This document shows, piece by piece, positions 7,243 to 14,535 of a stretch of 21,226 nt of DNA. The position numbers and the translations under genes are program-made. The notes under the pieces are model-generated. The model made no database searches. It was not told where the DNA came from and worked only from the letters and a program-made list of their open reading frames with translations. How positions within the stretch are numbered: the stretch's first letter is position 1; each line of letters starts with the position of its first letter. Source of the DNA: Myxococcales bacterium UBA5297 (GTDB taxonomy: Bacteria; Myxococcota; Myxococcia; Myxococcales; UBA5297); the NCBI GenBank assembly GCA_002408385.1, contig DHSB01000039.1, positions 2,626 to 23,851 of the forward strand, in the 5' to 3' direction.

Positions 7243-9687
7243 CTAGCGCTCGCGCTTTGCCTTGCTCGCCGTCGGCTTCGCCTTGCGGACCTGGCGCTCC
7301 TGTCGCCCGGAGGCCTCGGTCTTCGGCGCGCTGCCGCGCCCGGGCTTGGGCTCGCCCGCCGGCTTGCCACCACGAGGAGCGGCTGCCTGCCCAGCTCGCT
7401 TTGGCCGGGACATGGCCGGGGGCTTCGCCTCCGGCTCCTCGGTCTGCTTGCCCCGGCGGCGGCCCGCGCCACCCGCGCTCGGCCTCTGGCCGCGTACCTC
7501 GAGGAGTTGGAAATCGATGTGCCGTCGCTTCGGGTTGACGCCGACGACCCGCACGCGCACCGGCGTCCCCAGCCCGAAGGTCACGCCGCTCGGGAAGACT
7601 ATCCGGTGGCGCTCCACGTCGAGCTCGCCTCCTGGCCCCACGGTCTCGGTCTTGACCAGGCCCTCGACGAAGATGTCGGCGAGCTCGACGAAGAACCCGA
7701 AGTCGGTCACCGCCGAGACGTGGCCATCGAGCTCCTGCCCGATCTTGTCGGCCATGTAGAGCGCCATGTAGTAGCTCTGCACGTCGCGCTCGGCGCTCAT
7801 CGCGGCCCGCTCGCGCTCGCTGCAGCGCGCCGAGACACCATCGAGCCGCTCTTCGAGCTCGGCGAGCGCGCCCTCGGAGAGCGAGCGCGCCCCGCGCGCC
7901 CAGTGCTCTTTGAGCAGTCGGTGGACCATCAGGTCCGGGTAGCGGCGGATGGGCGAGGTGAAGTGCAGGTAGAAGGGGGCGGCGAGCCCGAAGTGCCCGA
8001 CGTTTTCGGCCGAGTAGATCGCCTGCATCATCGCGCGCAGCAGCAGGAAGTTGAGGGTGCGCTGCTCGGGCGAGCCGGCGATCCGCTTGAGGAGCGCGTT
8101 GAGCGAGCGCCCGCTGATCTCCTCGCCGGTCTCGAGCGCGAAGCCGTGGGCGCGCGCCAGCGCGAGAAAGGTCTCGAGCTTCTCCTCGTCCGGCTGGCCG
8201 TGAACCCGGTAGACCGTCGGCAGCCCTCGAGCCGAGAAGTAGCGGGCCACCTGCTCGTTGGCCGCGAGCATGAACTCCTCGATGAGCCGGTGGGCGATGT
8301 TGCGTGGGCGCTTGTCGATACGCACCGGCCGGTTGCGCTCGTCGAGGACCACCTTGGCCTCGGGCAGGTCGAAGTCGATGGAGCCGCGCCGCTCGCGCGT
8401 CGCGGTCAGCAACCCGGTCAGCTCGCCCATCAGCTCGAGCTCGGCGCGCAGGAACTCCCGATGTGGGACGCGCTCGCCGCCGATGACCGCGGCCACTTCC
8501 GAGTAGGTGCAGCGGGCGGCGCTGCGCATGACGCCTTCGTAGATCTGCGCGTCGACGCAGCGCACCTCCGGCCCCTCGCGCTCGAAGACCAGGTCGGCGA
8601 CGAGGCAGAGCCGGTCCTCGTCCGGCTTGAGCGAACAGATGCCGTTCGAGAGCCGCTGCGGCAGCATCGGCAGCGCCATGTTCGGGAAGTAGACCGAGGT
8701 CGCGCGCCGCAGCGCCTCGTGGTCCATGGCGCTGTCGGCGGCGACGTAGTGCGCGACGTCGGCGATGGCGACGACCAGCCGGTAGCCGGCCTTGACCCGC
8801 TCGACGAAGACCGAGTCGTCGAAGTCGCGGGCGTCCTCGCCGTCGATGGTGACCAGCCGCAGGGCGCGCAGGTCGCGCCTGCGGGCGATCTCGCGCTCGT
8901 CGGCCTCGAGCGGCACCTGCTCGGCCTCCTCGAGGACGTCGCTCGGGAAGGTCTCCGAGAAGCCGTTCTCGTAGGCGGCCTCGAGCGCTTCGGCGCGCGG
9001 GTCTTCGCGGTCGACCACCTCGAGGATGCTGCCGCCGGGCGGCGTCGTCGGCGTGGGCGGCGAGGTGATCGCCACCTTGACGAGGTCGCCGTCCTTGGCG
9101 GCGCGCGTCGGGGGCACGAGGATGGCGTCGCCCAGCGAGCGCTCTATCGGCAATACGTAGGAGGCCTTGCCGCGCTGGACGTAGGTGCCCAGAGCCCGGG
9201 TGCGCCGCCGCTCGACCACGTCGACGAGGCGCGCCGACGGCCTGCCCTTGTAGCCGGGCACGACCTGGATGCGCACCAGGTCGGCGTCGATGGCCCGCGA
9301 AGCGTCGCTGGCCGGCAGGTAGTAGTCGGCCTTGCCTCCCGACAGCGGGCGCACGAAGCCGAATCCGTCCGGATGCTTCTTGAGCGTGCCGATGATGAAC
9401 CGGCCGCGCCGGCCGGTTTGGGAGCCGATCAGCGGCGGGGCGGTGGTCGCAAACTCCTGGATAGGAGGCTCGGCTACGAGCGGCGCGCTCTCGCGCGCCT
9501 TGGCCGGCAGGTCATAGCGCTTGCCCTCCTTGACGAGGTCGCCCTCGCGCACCAGCTCGCGCAGCTCGCGCTTCAGCTCGGTTCGCTGCCCGGGGTTGAG
9601 CCCCAGGCGAGTCAGGAGCTCGCCCAACCCGAGCGGCTTCTTCGACTCGGCGAGAGCGTCCAGCACCGCGGCTCGTTCGACAGCCAT
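7243..9687 (-). CDS. rnr: Ribonuclease R, 3'-5' exoribonuclease
   Basis: The protein is 814 residues from the ATG at 9687, typical of RNase R. Domains in order are an N-terminal winged helix-turn-helix (about 1-60, AAVLDALAESKKPLGLGELL), cold-shock RNA-binding regions (about 92-230), the RNB catalytic domain (about 275-600) and an S1 domain (about 648-730). A Lys/Arg-rich low-complexity tail (731-814) ends the protein. The catalytic acidic motif is intact: DGEDARDFDD at 282-291, whose Asp282, 285, 288, 290 and 291 have the spacing of the E. coli metal ligands. RNase R degrades structured RNA, including rRNA fragments and tmRNA-tagged messages. Start choice: of three close in-frame ATGs (9699, 9690, 9687), only the last has a Shine-Dalgarno at proper distance (GAGG, 9697-9694, 6 nt). 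The gene is divergent from moeA, and a terminator-like hairpin lies in its leader. Confidence 0.96.
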   Translation of the reverse strand: MAVERAAVLDALAESKKPLGLGELLTRLGLNPGQRTELKRELRELVREGDLVKEGKRYDLPAKARESAPLVAEPPIQEFATTAPPLIGSQTGRRGRFIIGTLKKHPDGFGFVRPLSGGKADYYLPASDASRAIDADLVRIQVVPGYKGRPSARLVDVVERRRTRALGTYVQRGKASYVLPIERSLGDAILVPPTRAAKDGDLVKVAITSPPTPTTPPGGSILEVVDREDPRAEALEAAYENGFSETFPSDVLEEAEQVPLEADEREIARRRDLRALRLVTIDGEDARDFDDSVFVERVKAGYRLVVAIADVAHYVAADSAMDHEALRRATSVYFPNMALPMLPQRLSNGICSLKPDEDRLCLVADLVFEREGPEVRCVDAQIYEGVMRSAARCTYSEVAAVIGGERVPHREFLRAELELMGELTGLLTATRERRGSIDFDLPEAKVVLDERNRPVRIDKRPRNIAHRLIEEFMLAANEQVARYFSARGLPTVYRVHGQPDEEKLETFLALARAHGFALETGEEISGRSLNALLKRIAGSPEQRTLNFLLLRAMMQAIYSAENVGHFGLAAPFYLHFTSPIRRYPDLMVHRLLKEHWARGARSLSEGALAELEERLDGVSARCSERERAAMSAERDVQSYYMALYMADKIGQELDGHVSAVTDFGFFVELADIFVEGLVKTETVGPGGELDVERHRIVFPSGVTFGLGTPVRVRVVGVNPKRRHIDFQLLEVRGQRPSAGGAGRRRGKQTEEPEAKPPAMSRPKRAGQAAAPRGGKPAGEPKPGRGSAPKTEASGRQERQVRKAKPTASKAKRER

Positions 9688-9693
9688 CATTCG

Positions 9694-9697
9694 CCTC
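9694..9697 (-). promoter_or_regulatory. Ribosome-binding site that decides the rnr start
   Basis: On the minus strand GAGG (9697-9694) lies 3 nt before the ATG at 9690 and 6 nt before the ATG at 9687, favouring 9687. The ATG at 9699 overlaps this GAGG and has no purine-rich site of its own. Confidence 0.6.
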
Positions 9698-9713
9698 ATT
9701 TGCTTGTTGCGGG

Positions 9714-9746
9714 AAAAAGGGGCACGCGCCCCGCGAAGGGGGCGCG
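9714..9746 (-). promoter_or_regulatory. Terminator-like hairpin with competing stem in the rnr leader (possible attenuator)
   Basis: On the minus strand GGGGC-GCGT-GCCCC (9732-9719) is followed directly by TTTTT (9718-9714), the form of an intrinsic terminator, 26 nt before the rnr start. Just upstream, CGCGCCCC (9746-9739) can pair with GGGGCGCG (9732-9725), which uses the left arm of the terminator stem. The two structures exclude each other, as in attenuators. The upstream gene is divergent, so the element cannot be the 3' terminator of an adjacent gene. Regulation is an inference. Confidence 0.5.
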
Positions 9747-10034
9747 CCAGCGGCGGCCACCCTACTGCGAGTCGGCCGTCGAGCGACAATCCATCGACAA
9801 GGCGCAGGCGCCGGGGCCGTCGCGAGCCACGAGGAGCCAGGCCCCAAGGTCGAGCGCTGCGGGCCCCTCGGCTCCGCGAGATGGCCGGGGCCGCCCCTGC
9901 CCAAGCCCCGCTCGACGGCAGACGCGCTCCTCGCGTCGCGGCCGCCCGGGCTTGCGGGTCGTGGCCCGCTTCGCCGAAAGTCGGCCGACGCCACCGCTGC
10001 CGCTCTTCCGGCCAAGCACCCTCCCGGAGACCCG
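9747..10034. other. Divergent rnr-moeA intergenic region
   Basis: Together with the leader element at 9714-9746, this forms a gap of about 350 bp between rnr and moeA. It must hold both promoters, but I see no convincing -35/-10 pair on either strand. Frames crossing it have Arg/Pro/Gly-rich translations and look non-coding. GGAG at 10026-10029 is the moeA ribosome-binding site. Confidence 0.5.
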
Positions 10035-11249
10035 ATGCTCCCCGTCCCTGAAGCCCGCGCGCGCATCCTCGCGGCCGCCGCGCCCCTCGCCTCGGAGCGG
10101 CTGACCCTCTCGAGCGCTCTGTTTCGCGTCCTGGCCGAGGACGTCTTCAGCGGCAGGGCGCTCCCAGCGCACGACGCGTCGATGCGCGACGGCTACGCGC
10201 TGCGTGCTCAGGACGTGACCGCGACGAGCGAGGCTGAGCCGGTCCGCCTCAAGGTGACCGCCCGGTCGGCAGCGGGCCACCCCTCGCCGACCGGAGTCGG
10301 GCCAGGCGAGGCCGCGCGCATCCTGACCGGCGCGCAGGTGCCGGCGGGCGCCGACGCGGTCGTTATGCAGGAGCACACCCGCGTCGAGGGTGACGAGGTG
10401 CTCGTGCTCGCGCCTGTCGGCGCCGGAGACTTCGTGCGCCCGCGCGGCTCGGAGACGCAGGCCAACGCCCTCGCCCTGCCCCGCGGCACGCTGCTGACGC
10501 CGGCGGCCATCGGTCTGCTCGCCGAGCTTGGCCGCTGCGTCGTGCCGGTCCACCAGCGGCCGCGCGTCGCGTTGCTCGCCACCGGCGACGAGCTGTGCGA
10601 GCTCGACGCGCCGCCCGGCGATCGCATCGTCGACTCGAACACCTGGGGCCTGTCGTCGCAGGTGCTTGCCGCCGGCGGCGAGCCGGTGCGCCTGCCCATC
10701 GCGCGCGACGACCTTCCTCAGATCGAGCGGGCCCTCGCCTCGGCCGCGCGCTGTGAGGTCGTCCTCACCAGCGCGGGCATCTCGGTCGGCGAGCGCGACT
10801 TCGTCAAGGAAGCGCTCGCGAACCTCGGGATCGCCCTCGACTTCTGGCAGGTCGCGATGCGCCCGGGCAAGCCTTTCGCTTTCGGCGCACGTGGCGCGCA
10901 GCTCTTCTTCGGGCTGCCGGGCAACCCGACATCGGGCATGGTCTGCTTCGAGCAGTTCGTGCGCCCCGCGCTGCTGCGGCTTCAGGGCCGCGCCATCGTC
11001 GAGCGGCCGCTGCTGCGCGCCGTGCTCGAGAGGCCTGCTCGAAAGGAGAAGGGGCTCACCTTCTTCGTGCGCGCCGCGACCCGGGTCGAGGACGGGCGGC
11101 TCTTCACGCAGCCAGTCTCGCGGCAGGACTCAGGCTTGGTCTCTTCGATGGCCACCGCCAACAGCCTGATCGTGCTCGGCCCGGAGCTCGAGCGGGCAAA
11201 GGCCGGGGACGAGGTTTTCGTCCAGCCGCTCGATGGCTTCGGCACTTGA
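10035..11249 (+). CDS. moeA: Molybdopterin molybdotransferase MoeA
   Basis: The protein is 404 residues (E. coli MoeA has 411). The start is the ATG at 10035, five bases after GGAG. MoeA inserts molybdate into adenylylated molybdopterin to make molybdenum cofactor in the cytoplasm. Visible family motifs are MRDGYAL at 50-56, ARILTGAQVPAGADAVVMQE at 94-113, GDEL at 184-187, TSAGISVGERDF at 245-256, MRPGKPF at 275-281 and GLPGNP at 293-298. Two motifs deviate from the usual form. GGVSVG is AGISVG, and the RRRGED motif is RPRGSE (135-140), so the usual acidic residue is Glu140, displaced or replaced relative to Asp. The C-terminal beta-barrel (about 325-404) is present. No other moa/moe/mob gene lies in the window. 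The gene stands alone, divergent from rnr and followed 190 bp later by ribA. Confidence 0.95.
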   Translation: MLPVPEARARILAAAAPLASERLTLSSALFRVLAEDVFSGRALPAHDASMRDGYALRAQDVTATSEAEPVRLKVTARSAAGHPSPTGVGPGEAARILTGAQVPAGADAVVMQEHTRVEGDEVLVLAPVGAGDFVRPRGSETQANALALPRGTLLTPAAIGLLAELGRCVVPVHQRPRVALLATGDELCELDAPPGDRIVDSNTWGLSSQVLAAGGEPVRLPIARDDLPQIERALASAARCEVVLTSAGISVGERDFVKEALANLGIALDFWQVAMRPGKPFAFGARGAQLFFGLPGNPTSGMVCFEQFVRPALLRLQGRAIVERPLLRAVLERPARKEKGLTFFVRAATRVEDGRLFTQPVSRQDSGLVSSMATANSLIVLGPELERAKAGDEVFVQPLDGFGT

Positions 11250-11326
11250 AGAGGGCGCGCCCACTCGGCGGCCGCGAGCATCGAGCAGCGCTCGGGAGAC
11301 GGGCCGGCGTCCGCCTCCGCCGCGGC

Positions 11327-11354
11327 TTGACTTTGGAGCGCTGCCGGCAATGAT
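11327..11354 (+). promoter_or_regulatory. Candidate promoter for ribA
   Basis: TTGACT (11327-11332), five of six bases of a -35 box, is followed 16 bp later by AATGAT (11349-11354), a moderate -10 box. It lies about 100 bp before the ribA start. I looked for an FMN-riboswitch signature in the leader and did not find one. The leader does contain the palindrome TTAGCTAA (11394-11401), conspicuous in GC-rich DNA. Confidence 0.35.
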
Positions 11355-11454
11355 CACGCGCTCGCCGAGGCATTCTTCTGGAGATCTCGGCAGTTAGCTA
11401 AGACATAGGGGGCCGCTCGTTCCTGCGGGCGGATGGAAGATGAGCTGGAGCGCC

Positions 11455-12126
11455 ATGTCCGACAGCAAGCGCGAGCCTGCCAAGCTGCACCAGGGGCCCT
11501 CTCGCACCCTCGAAGTCTTCGCCGAAGCCCACCTGCCCACGGTCCATGGCGAGTTTCGCACCGTCGTCTTCCGCGAGAAGAAGACCGGCGCCGAGCACCT
11601 GGCGATGGTCATGGGCGAAGTCGCCGGCAAAGAGGGCGTGCCGGTGCGCGTCCACAGCGAGTGCATGACGAGCGAGGTCTTCGGCAGCCTCAAGTGCGAC
11701 TGCAAATCGCAGCTCGACCACGCTTTCACGGTGATCGCCCGCGCGGGCTTCGGCGCGATCATCTACCTGCGCCAGGAGGGGCGCGGAATCGGCCTGGGCC
11801 AGAAGATTCGCGCCTACGCGCTCCAGGAGCAGGGCCACGACACCTACGAAGCGAACCGGATGCTCGGCTTCCCCGACGATCTGCGCCGCTACGACGCGGC
11901 CGCCGAGGCGCTGCGGCTCCTCGGGGTGCGCTCGGTCGACCTCATCACCAACAACCCGCTGAAGATCGCCGCGCTCGTCGACGAGGACATCGCCGTGCGC
12001 CGGCGCATCGCCTCCATCGCGCCGGTCCACGCGCACAACCACGCCTACCTGGCCGCCAAGGTCGAGCGCTCCGGCCACCTCATCGAGCTGCCCGGCGCCG
12101 AGGAAGCGGAGAGCAAGGCGGGCTGA
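11455..12126 (+). CDS. ribA: GTP cyclohydrolase II
   Basis: The protein is 223 residues from the ATG at 11455 (GGAG at 11447-11450). An in-frame ATG at 11440 would add five residues but has its purine stretch directly against it. The enzyme opens GTP to 2,5-diamino-6-ribosylamino-4(3H)-pyrimidinone 5'-phosphate, formate and pyrophosphate, the first step of riboflavin synthesis. The zinc ligands are Cys70, Cys81 and Cys83 in HSECMTSEVFGSLKCDC. RQEGRGIGL (106-114) and the DLRRY motif (142-146, family DxRxY) mark the active site. TNNPLK (165-170) and the closing GHLIEL (207-212) are standard. This is a stand-alone RibA: the RibB (DHBP synthase) domain often fused in front is absent. A strong terminator follows, so it is probably a single-gene transcript. 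Confidence 0.95.
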   Translation: MSDSKREPAKLHQGPSRTLEVFAEAHLPTVHGEFRTVVFREKKTGAEHLAMVMGEVAGKEGVPVRVHSECMTSEVFGSLKCDCKSQLDHAFTVIARAGFGAIIYLRQEGRGIGLGQKIRAYALQEQGHDTYEANRMLGFPDDLRRYDAAAEALRLLGVRSVDLITNNPLKIAALVDEDIAVRRRIASIAPVHAHNHAYLAAKVERSGHLIELPGAEEAESKAG

Positions 12127-12154
12127 GGCGCGCAGGGCCACACCCGAGAGCAGG

Positions 12155-12184
12155 CAGGCGATCGCGGGGACGCCTGTTTTCTTT
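12155..12184 (+). terminator. Intrinsic terminator of ribA
   Basis: CAGGCG (12155-12160) pairs with CGCCTG (12171-12176) around a 10-nt loop and is followed directly by TTTTCTTT (12177-12184). It begins 28 nt after the ribA stop codon. Confidence 0.8.
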
Positions 12185-12256
12185 GCCCGAAACCACCCCG
12201 GTGTACACTGCCGTAAAGGCAAGCGGTTCTTGGGGCGTTGGCCCTTGTTGCAGAAC

Positions 12257-13084
12257 ATGGGAAAGCTCGAGGTCAAATTCTGGGGAGTTCGAGGCAGCGT
12301 CCCCGCGCCCGGCCCGCAGACGACCGTCTACGGCGGCAACACCTCGTGCGTCGAGGTGCGTGCCGGCGACGAGCTGCTCATCCTCGACATGGGCAGCGGG
12401 CTGCGCGCGCTCGGCCAGGAGCTGAGCGGCACTCCCCGGCGCGCCTCGATGCTGCTGTCGCACTATCACTGGGACCACATCCAGGGCCTGCCCTTCTTCG
12501 GCCCGGTCTACGACCCGCGCTTCAGCTTCGACATCTACGGCGCCACCCGCGACGCCCGCGGGATTCGCGAGCTGCTCGCCGGTCAGATGAGCCCGCCCTA
12601 CTTCCCGGTATCGCTCGAGACCTGCCGCGCCAAGCTGACTTTCCATCCGGTCGCCGACCGGGAGGTCCTGGCAATCGGGGAGGCCAGGGTCACCGCGCGT
12701 GAGTTGAACCATCCCAACGGCGCGCTCGGCTATCGCATCGATTACGCGGGGCGCTCGCTGGTGTACGCGACCGACAACGAGCACGGCACCCGGACCGACG
12801 ACACGCTCGTCGAGCTTGCCTCGGGAGCCGACGTGCTCATCTACGACGCGATGTACACGCCGGCCGAGTACAGCGGCGACGGCAAGAGCTCGAGGGTCGG
12901 CTGGGGGCACTCGACCTGGGAAGCCGGGGTGTTGACCGCGCGTCGGGCCGGCGCACGCACCCTGGTGCTCTTCCACCACGACCCGGGGCGCACCGACGAA
13001 GGGCTCGAGGAGATCCTGGGCCAGGCGCGCAAGCAGCACCCCAACACGCGGATGGCCCGCGAGGGCAAGACGTTGGAGTTGTAG
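12257..13084 (+). CDS. Metallo-beta-lactamase-fold hydrolase
   Basis: The protein is 275 residues from the ATG at 12257. A TTG at 12230 would add nine residues, but relatives begin with the FWGVRGSxPxPG motif that here starts at residue 8. The metal-binding HxHxDH motif is HYHWDH at 69-74. Further likely ligands are His152, Asp173 (ATDNEH), His218 (GHST) and His240/241 (FHHDPG). GGNTSCVEV at 26-34 is characteristic of the branch near PhnP and class II cyclic-nucleotide phosphodiesterases, so a phosphodiester or cyclic phosphate substrate is plausible but not shown. No signal peptide is present, so it acts in the cytoplasm. A weak -10-like TACACT at 12204-12209 could give it its own promoter after the ribA terminator. 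No clear Shine-Dalgarno is seen. Confidence 0.9.
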   Translation: MGKLEVKFWGVRGSVPAPGPQTTVYGGNTSCVEVRAGDELLILDMGSGLRALGQELSGTPRRASMLLSHYHWDHIQGLPFFGPVYDPRFSFDIYGATRDARGIRELLAGQMSPPYFPVSLETCRAKLTFHPVADREVLAIGEARVTARELNHPNGALGYRIDYAGRSLVYATDNEHGTRTDDTLVELASGADVLIYDAMYTPAEYSGDGKSSRVGWGHSTWEAGVLTARRAGARTLVLFHHDPGRTDEGLEEILGQARKQHPNTRMAREGKTLEL

Positions 13085-13097
13085 GGCGGCGTCGGTC

Positions 13098-13368
13098 GAC
13101 GATCGAGATTCGAGAGTCGACAGCCCCCGGGCTTTGCCGCGGAACCCAAGCGATCGGTCGCAGGTTGGTAGGGGCGATAGCAATGCGCCCGGTTCAGCGA
13201 ACGAAGAACCGTGCTCGTCAGTGATGGCCTTGCCGTCGGAGGTCTGCGGCCAAGCCCGGCCTGTCCGCGCCTGACTCTCGACTCTCGACTCTCGACTCGC
13301 GACCATCGATTGCCGCGTCGAGCGCCGACCGTCGACTCTCGACTCTCGACTCTCGACTCTCGACCGTC
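13098..13368. repeat. 7-bp tandem repeat arrays (GACTCTC family)
   Basis: Array A (13273-13307) is GACTCTC three times, then GACTCGC and GACCATC. Array B (13327-13368) is GACCGTC, GACTCTC four times, GACCGTC. A third, degenerate tract at 13098-13125 reads GACGATC, GAGATTC, GAGAGTC, GACAGCC and includes the inverted unit (GAGAGTC is the complement of GACTCTC). A strict 7-bp phase is kept within each tract. Arrays A and B lie inside the 3' part of the lipB-NUDIX reading frame, and the third lies between the two convergent stop codons. Confidence 0.9.
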
Positions 13369-14477
13369 GCGCCGCCCGCCGCCCTCCGGGCGGCCCGACG
13401 AATCACCGCCTTCAGCCCGGCGAAGGGAACCCGCTCGACGGCCTCGGCGATGGGGACCCATTCGCTGGTGATGTGCTCGCGGGCGTCGAGCCGCACCTCG
13501 TCCCGCCCGTCCACGAGGGTCCAGAAGGCCGTCTCCTGGAAGATGCGAGGAGTGCGCTCCGCACGCGGCTCTCCGAACAGGAAGGAGTGCACGTAGCCCA
13601 GCGGCTCGACCTCTCCTTGAAACCCGCTCTCCTCGCGCAGCTCCCTCATGGCGCAGGCCCGCGGCTTCTCACCCCGCTCCACGGTTCCGGTGATGGGCTG
13701 CCAGAACCCGCCGCGGTGCGGATGGCGCTTGAGCAGCAACACCTCGAAACCCTCGCCCGCGGGCCGCAGGACGACCACCGACACGGTGCGCTGATCGATC
13801 CGCCCGCGGTGCTGGTTCGCCCCCAGCCGCTTGGCCAGGTTGCGCGCGAGCGCCTCCTTCATCGCCTCCATCGACGGCGCTCGGCCCAGCTCACGCTCGA
13901 CCGAGGTCACCCCGGCCTCGCGGATGCCGCAGGGCACGATGAAATCGAAATGGGACAGGTCGGTCGTCAGGTTCAGCGCAAAGCCATGGGTCGTCACCCA
14001 GCGGCTCAGGTGCAGGCCGATAGCGCCGATCTTGCGCGCGTCCTTGCCCTTCTCGCCCACCCAGACGCCGGTCCAGCCCTCGATGCGGCCCGCCTTGACG
14101 CCAAACTCGGCGAGCGCGCCGATCATCGTGTCCTCGAGGCCGCGAACGTATCGGCGCACGTCGCAGCGATCGGGCGCCAAGTCGATGATCGGGTAGCCGA
14201 CTATCTGGCCGGGGCCGTGGTAGGTGACGTTTCCCCCGCGGTCGGTCTGGAAGACGCCCACCCCGTGCCTCTCGAGCTCTTCGCGGGAAACCTTGATGTC
14301 TTCGGGCTCTGCCCCCCGGCCCAGGGTGAGGACCGGCGAATGCTCGAGCAGCAACAGCACGTCGCGCTTGAGCCGGCCGCGGCGGGCGAGCGCAAAGGCG
14401 CTCTGGAGCACGAGCCCATCCTCGTACTCGACCGTGCCCAGGTCGTAGACGACCAGGTTTCGCCCCTGCTGTGCCAT
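13218..14477 (-). CDS. lipB: Octanoyltransferase LipB fused to a NUDIX hydrolase
   Basis: The protein is 419 residues from the ATG at 14477. An ATG at 14528, 7 nt after the rlmKL stop, would add 17 residues. Neither start has a strong Shine-Dalgarno, and 14477 fits the family N-terminus. Residues 1-220 are LipB, which moves octanoyl from acyl carrier protein to lipoyl domains: RGGNVTYHGPGQ at 80-91, catalytic Lys149 (ARKIGAIG) and catalytic Cys183 (PCGI). Residues 228-365 are a NUDIX domain with a perfect Nudix box (Gly264, Glu270, Arg278-Glu279, Glu282-Glu283, Gly285). FWQPITG before the box resembles NudB, the dihydroneopterin triphosphate pyrophosphatase, but the substrate is unproven. Residues about 370-419 are translated 7-bp repeats (VESRESRVESR) and probably are not a folded domain. 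It is the last gene of the moxR-DUF58-tgpA-rlmKL-lipB run. Confidence 0.92.
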   Translation of the reverse strand: MAQQGRNLVVYDLGTVEYEDGLVLQSAFALARRGRLKRDVLLLLEHSPVLTLGRGAEPEDIKVSREELERHGVGVFQTDRGGNVTYHGPGQIVGYPIIDLAPDRCDVRRYVRGLEDTMIGALAEFGVKAGRIEGWTGVWVGEKGKDARKIGAIGLHLSRWVTTHGFALNLTTDLSHFDFIVPCGIREAGVTSVERELGRAPSMEAMKEALARNLAKRLGANQHRGRIDQRTVSVVVLRPAGEGFEVLLLKRHPHRGGFWQPITGTVERGEKPRACAMRELREESGFQGEVEPLGYVHSFLFGEPRAERTPRIFQETAFWTLVDGRDEVRLDAREHITSEWVPIAEAVERVPFAGLKAVIRRAARRAAGGATVESRESRVESRRSALDAAIDGRESRVESRESGADRPGLAADLRRQGHH

Positions 14478-14535
14478 CCGGTGTGTGCCCTCGCGGGTTC
14501 TCCGAATAACACTTCTCGGCGCGATCATCGACTTT

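Noticed and set aside
4145..7246. Very long plus-strand open frame (1033 codons) opposite the lipoprotein gene
   Set aside because: It is antisense to a gene with a perfect Shine-Dalgarno, signal peptide and domain structure. Its translation is Arg/Ala/Gly-rich without family motifs, a known artefact of GC-rich DNA.
6910..10104. Long plus-strand open frame (1064 codons) opposite rnr
   Set aside because: RNase R on the minus strand has all its domains and its catalytic motif intact. The plus frame is the GC-rich antisense shadow and also runs through the intergenic regions on both sides.
11250..11439. FMN riboswitch before ribA
   Set aside because: I could not find the conserved riboswitch segments. 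Only a candidate promoter and small palindromes are visible.
13273..13368. CRISPR-like array
   Set aside because: The units are 7 bp and directly adjacent, without spacers, and no cas gene is in the window.
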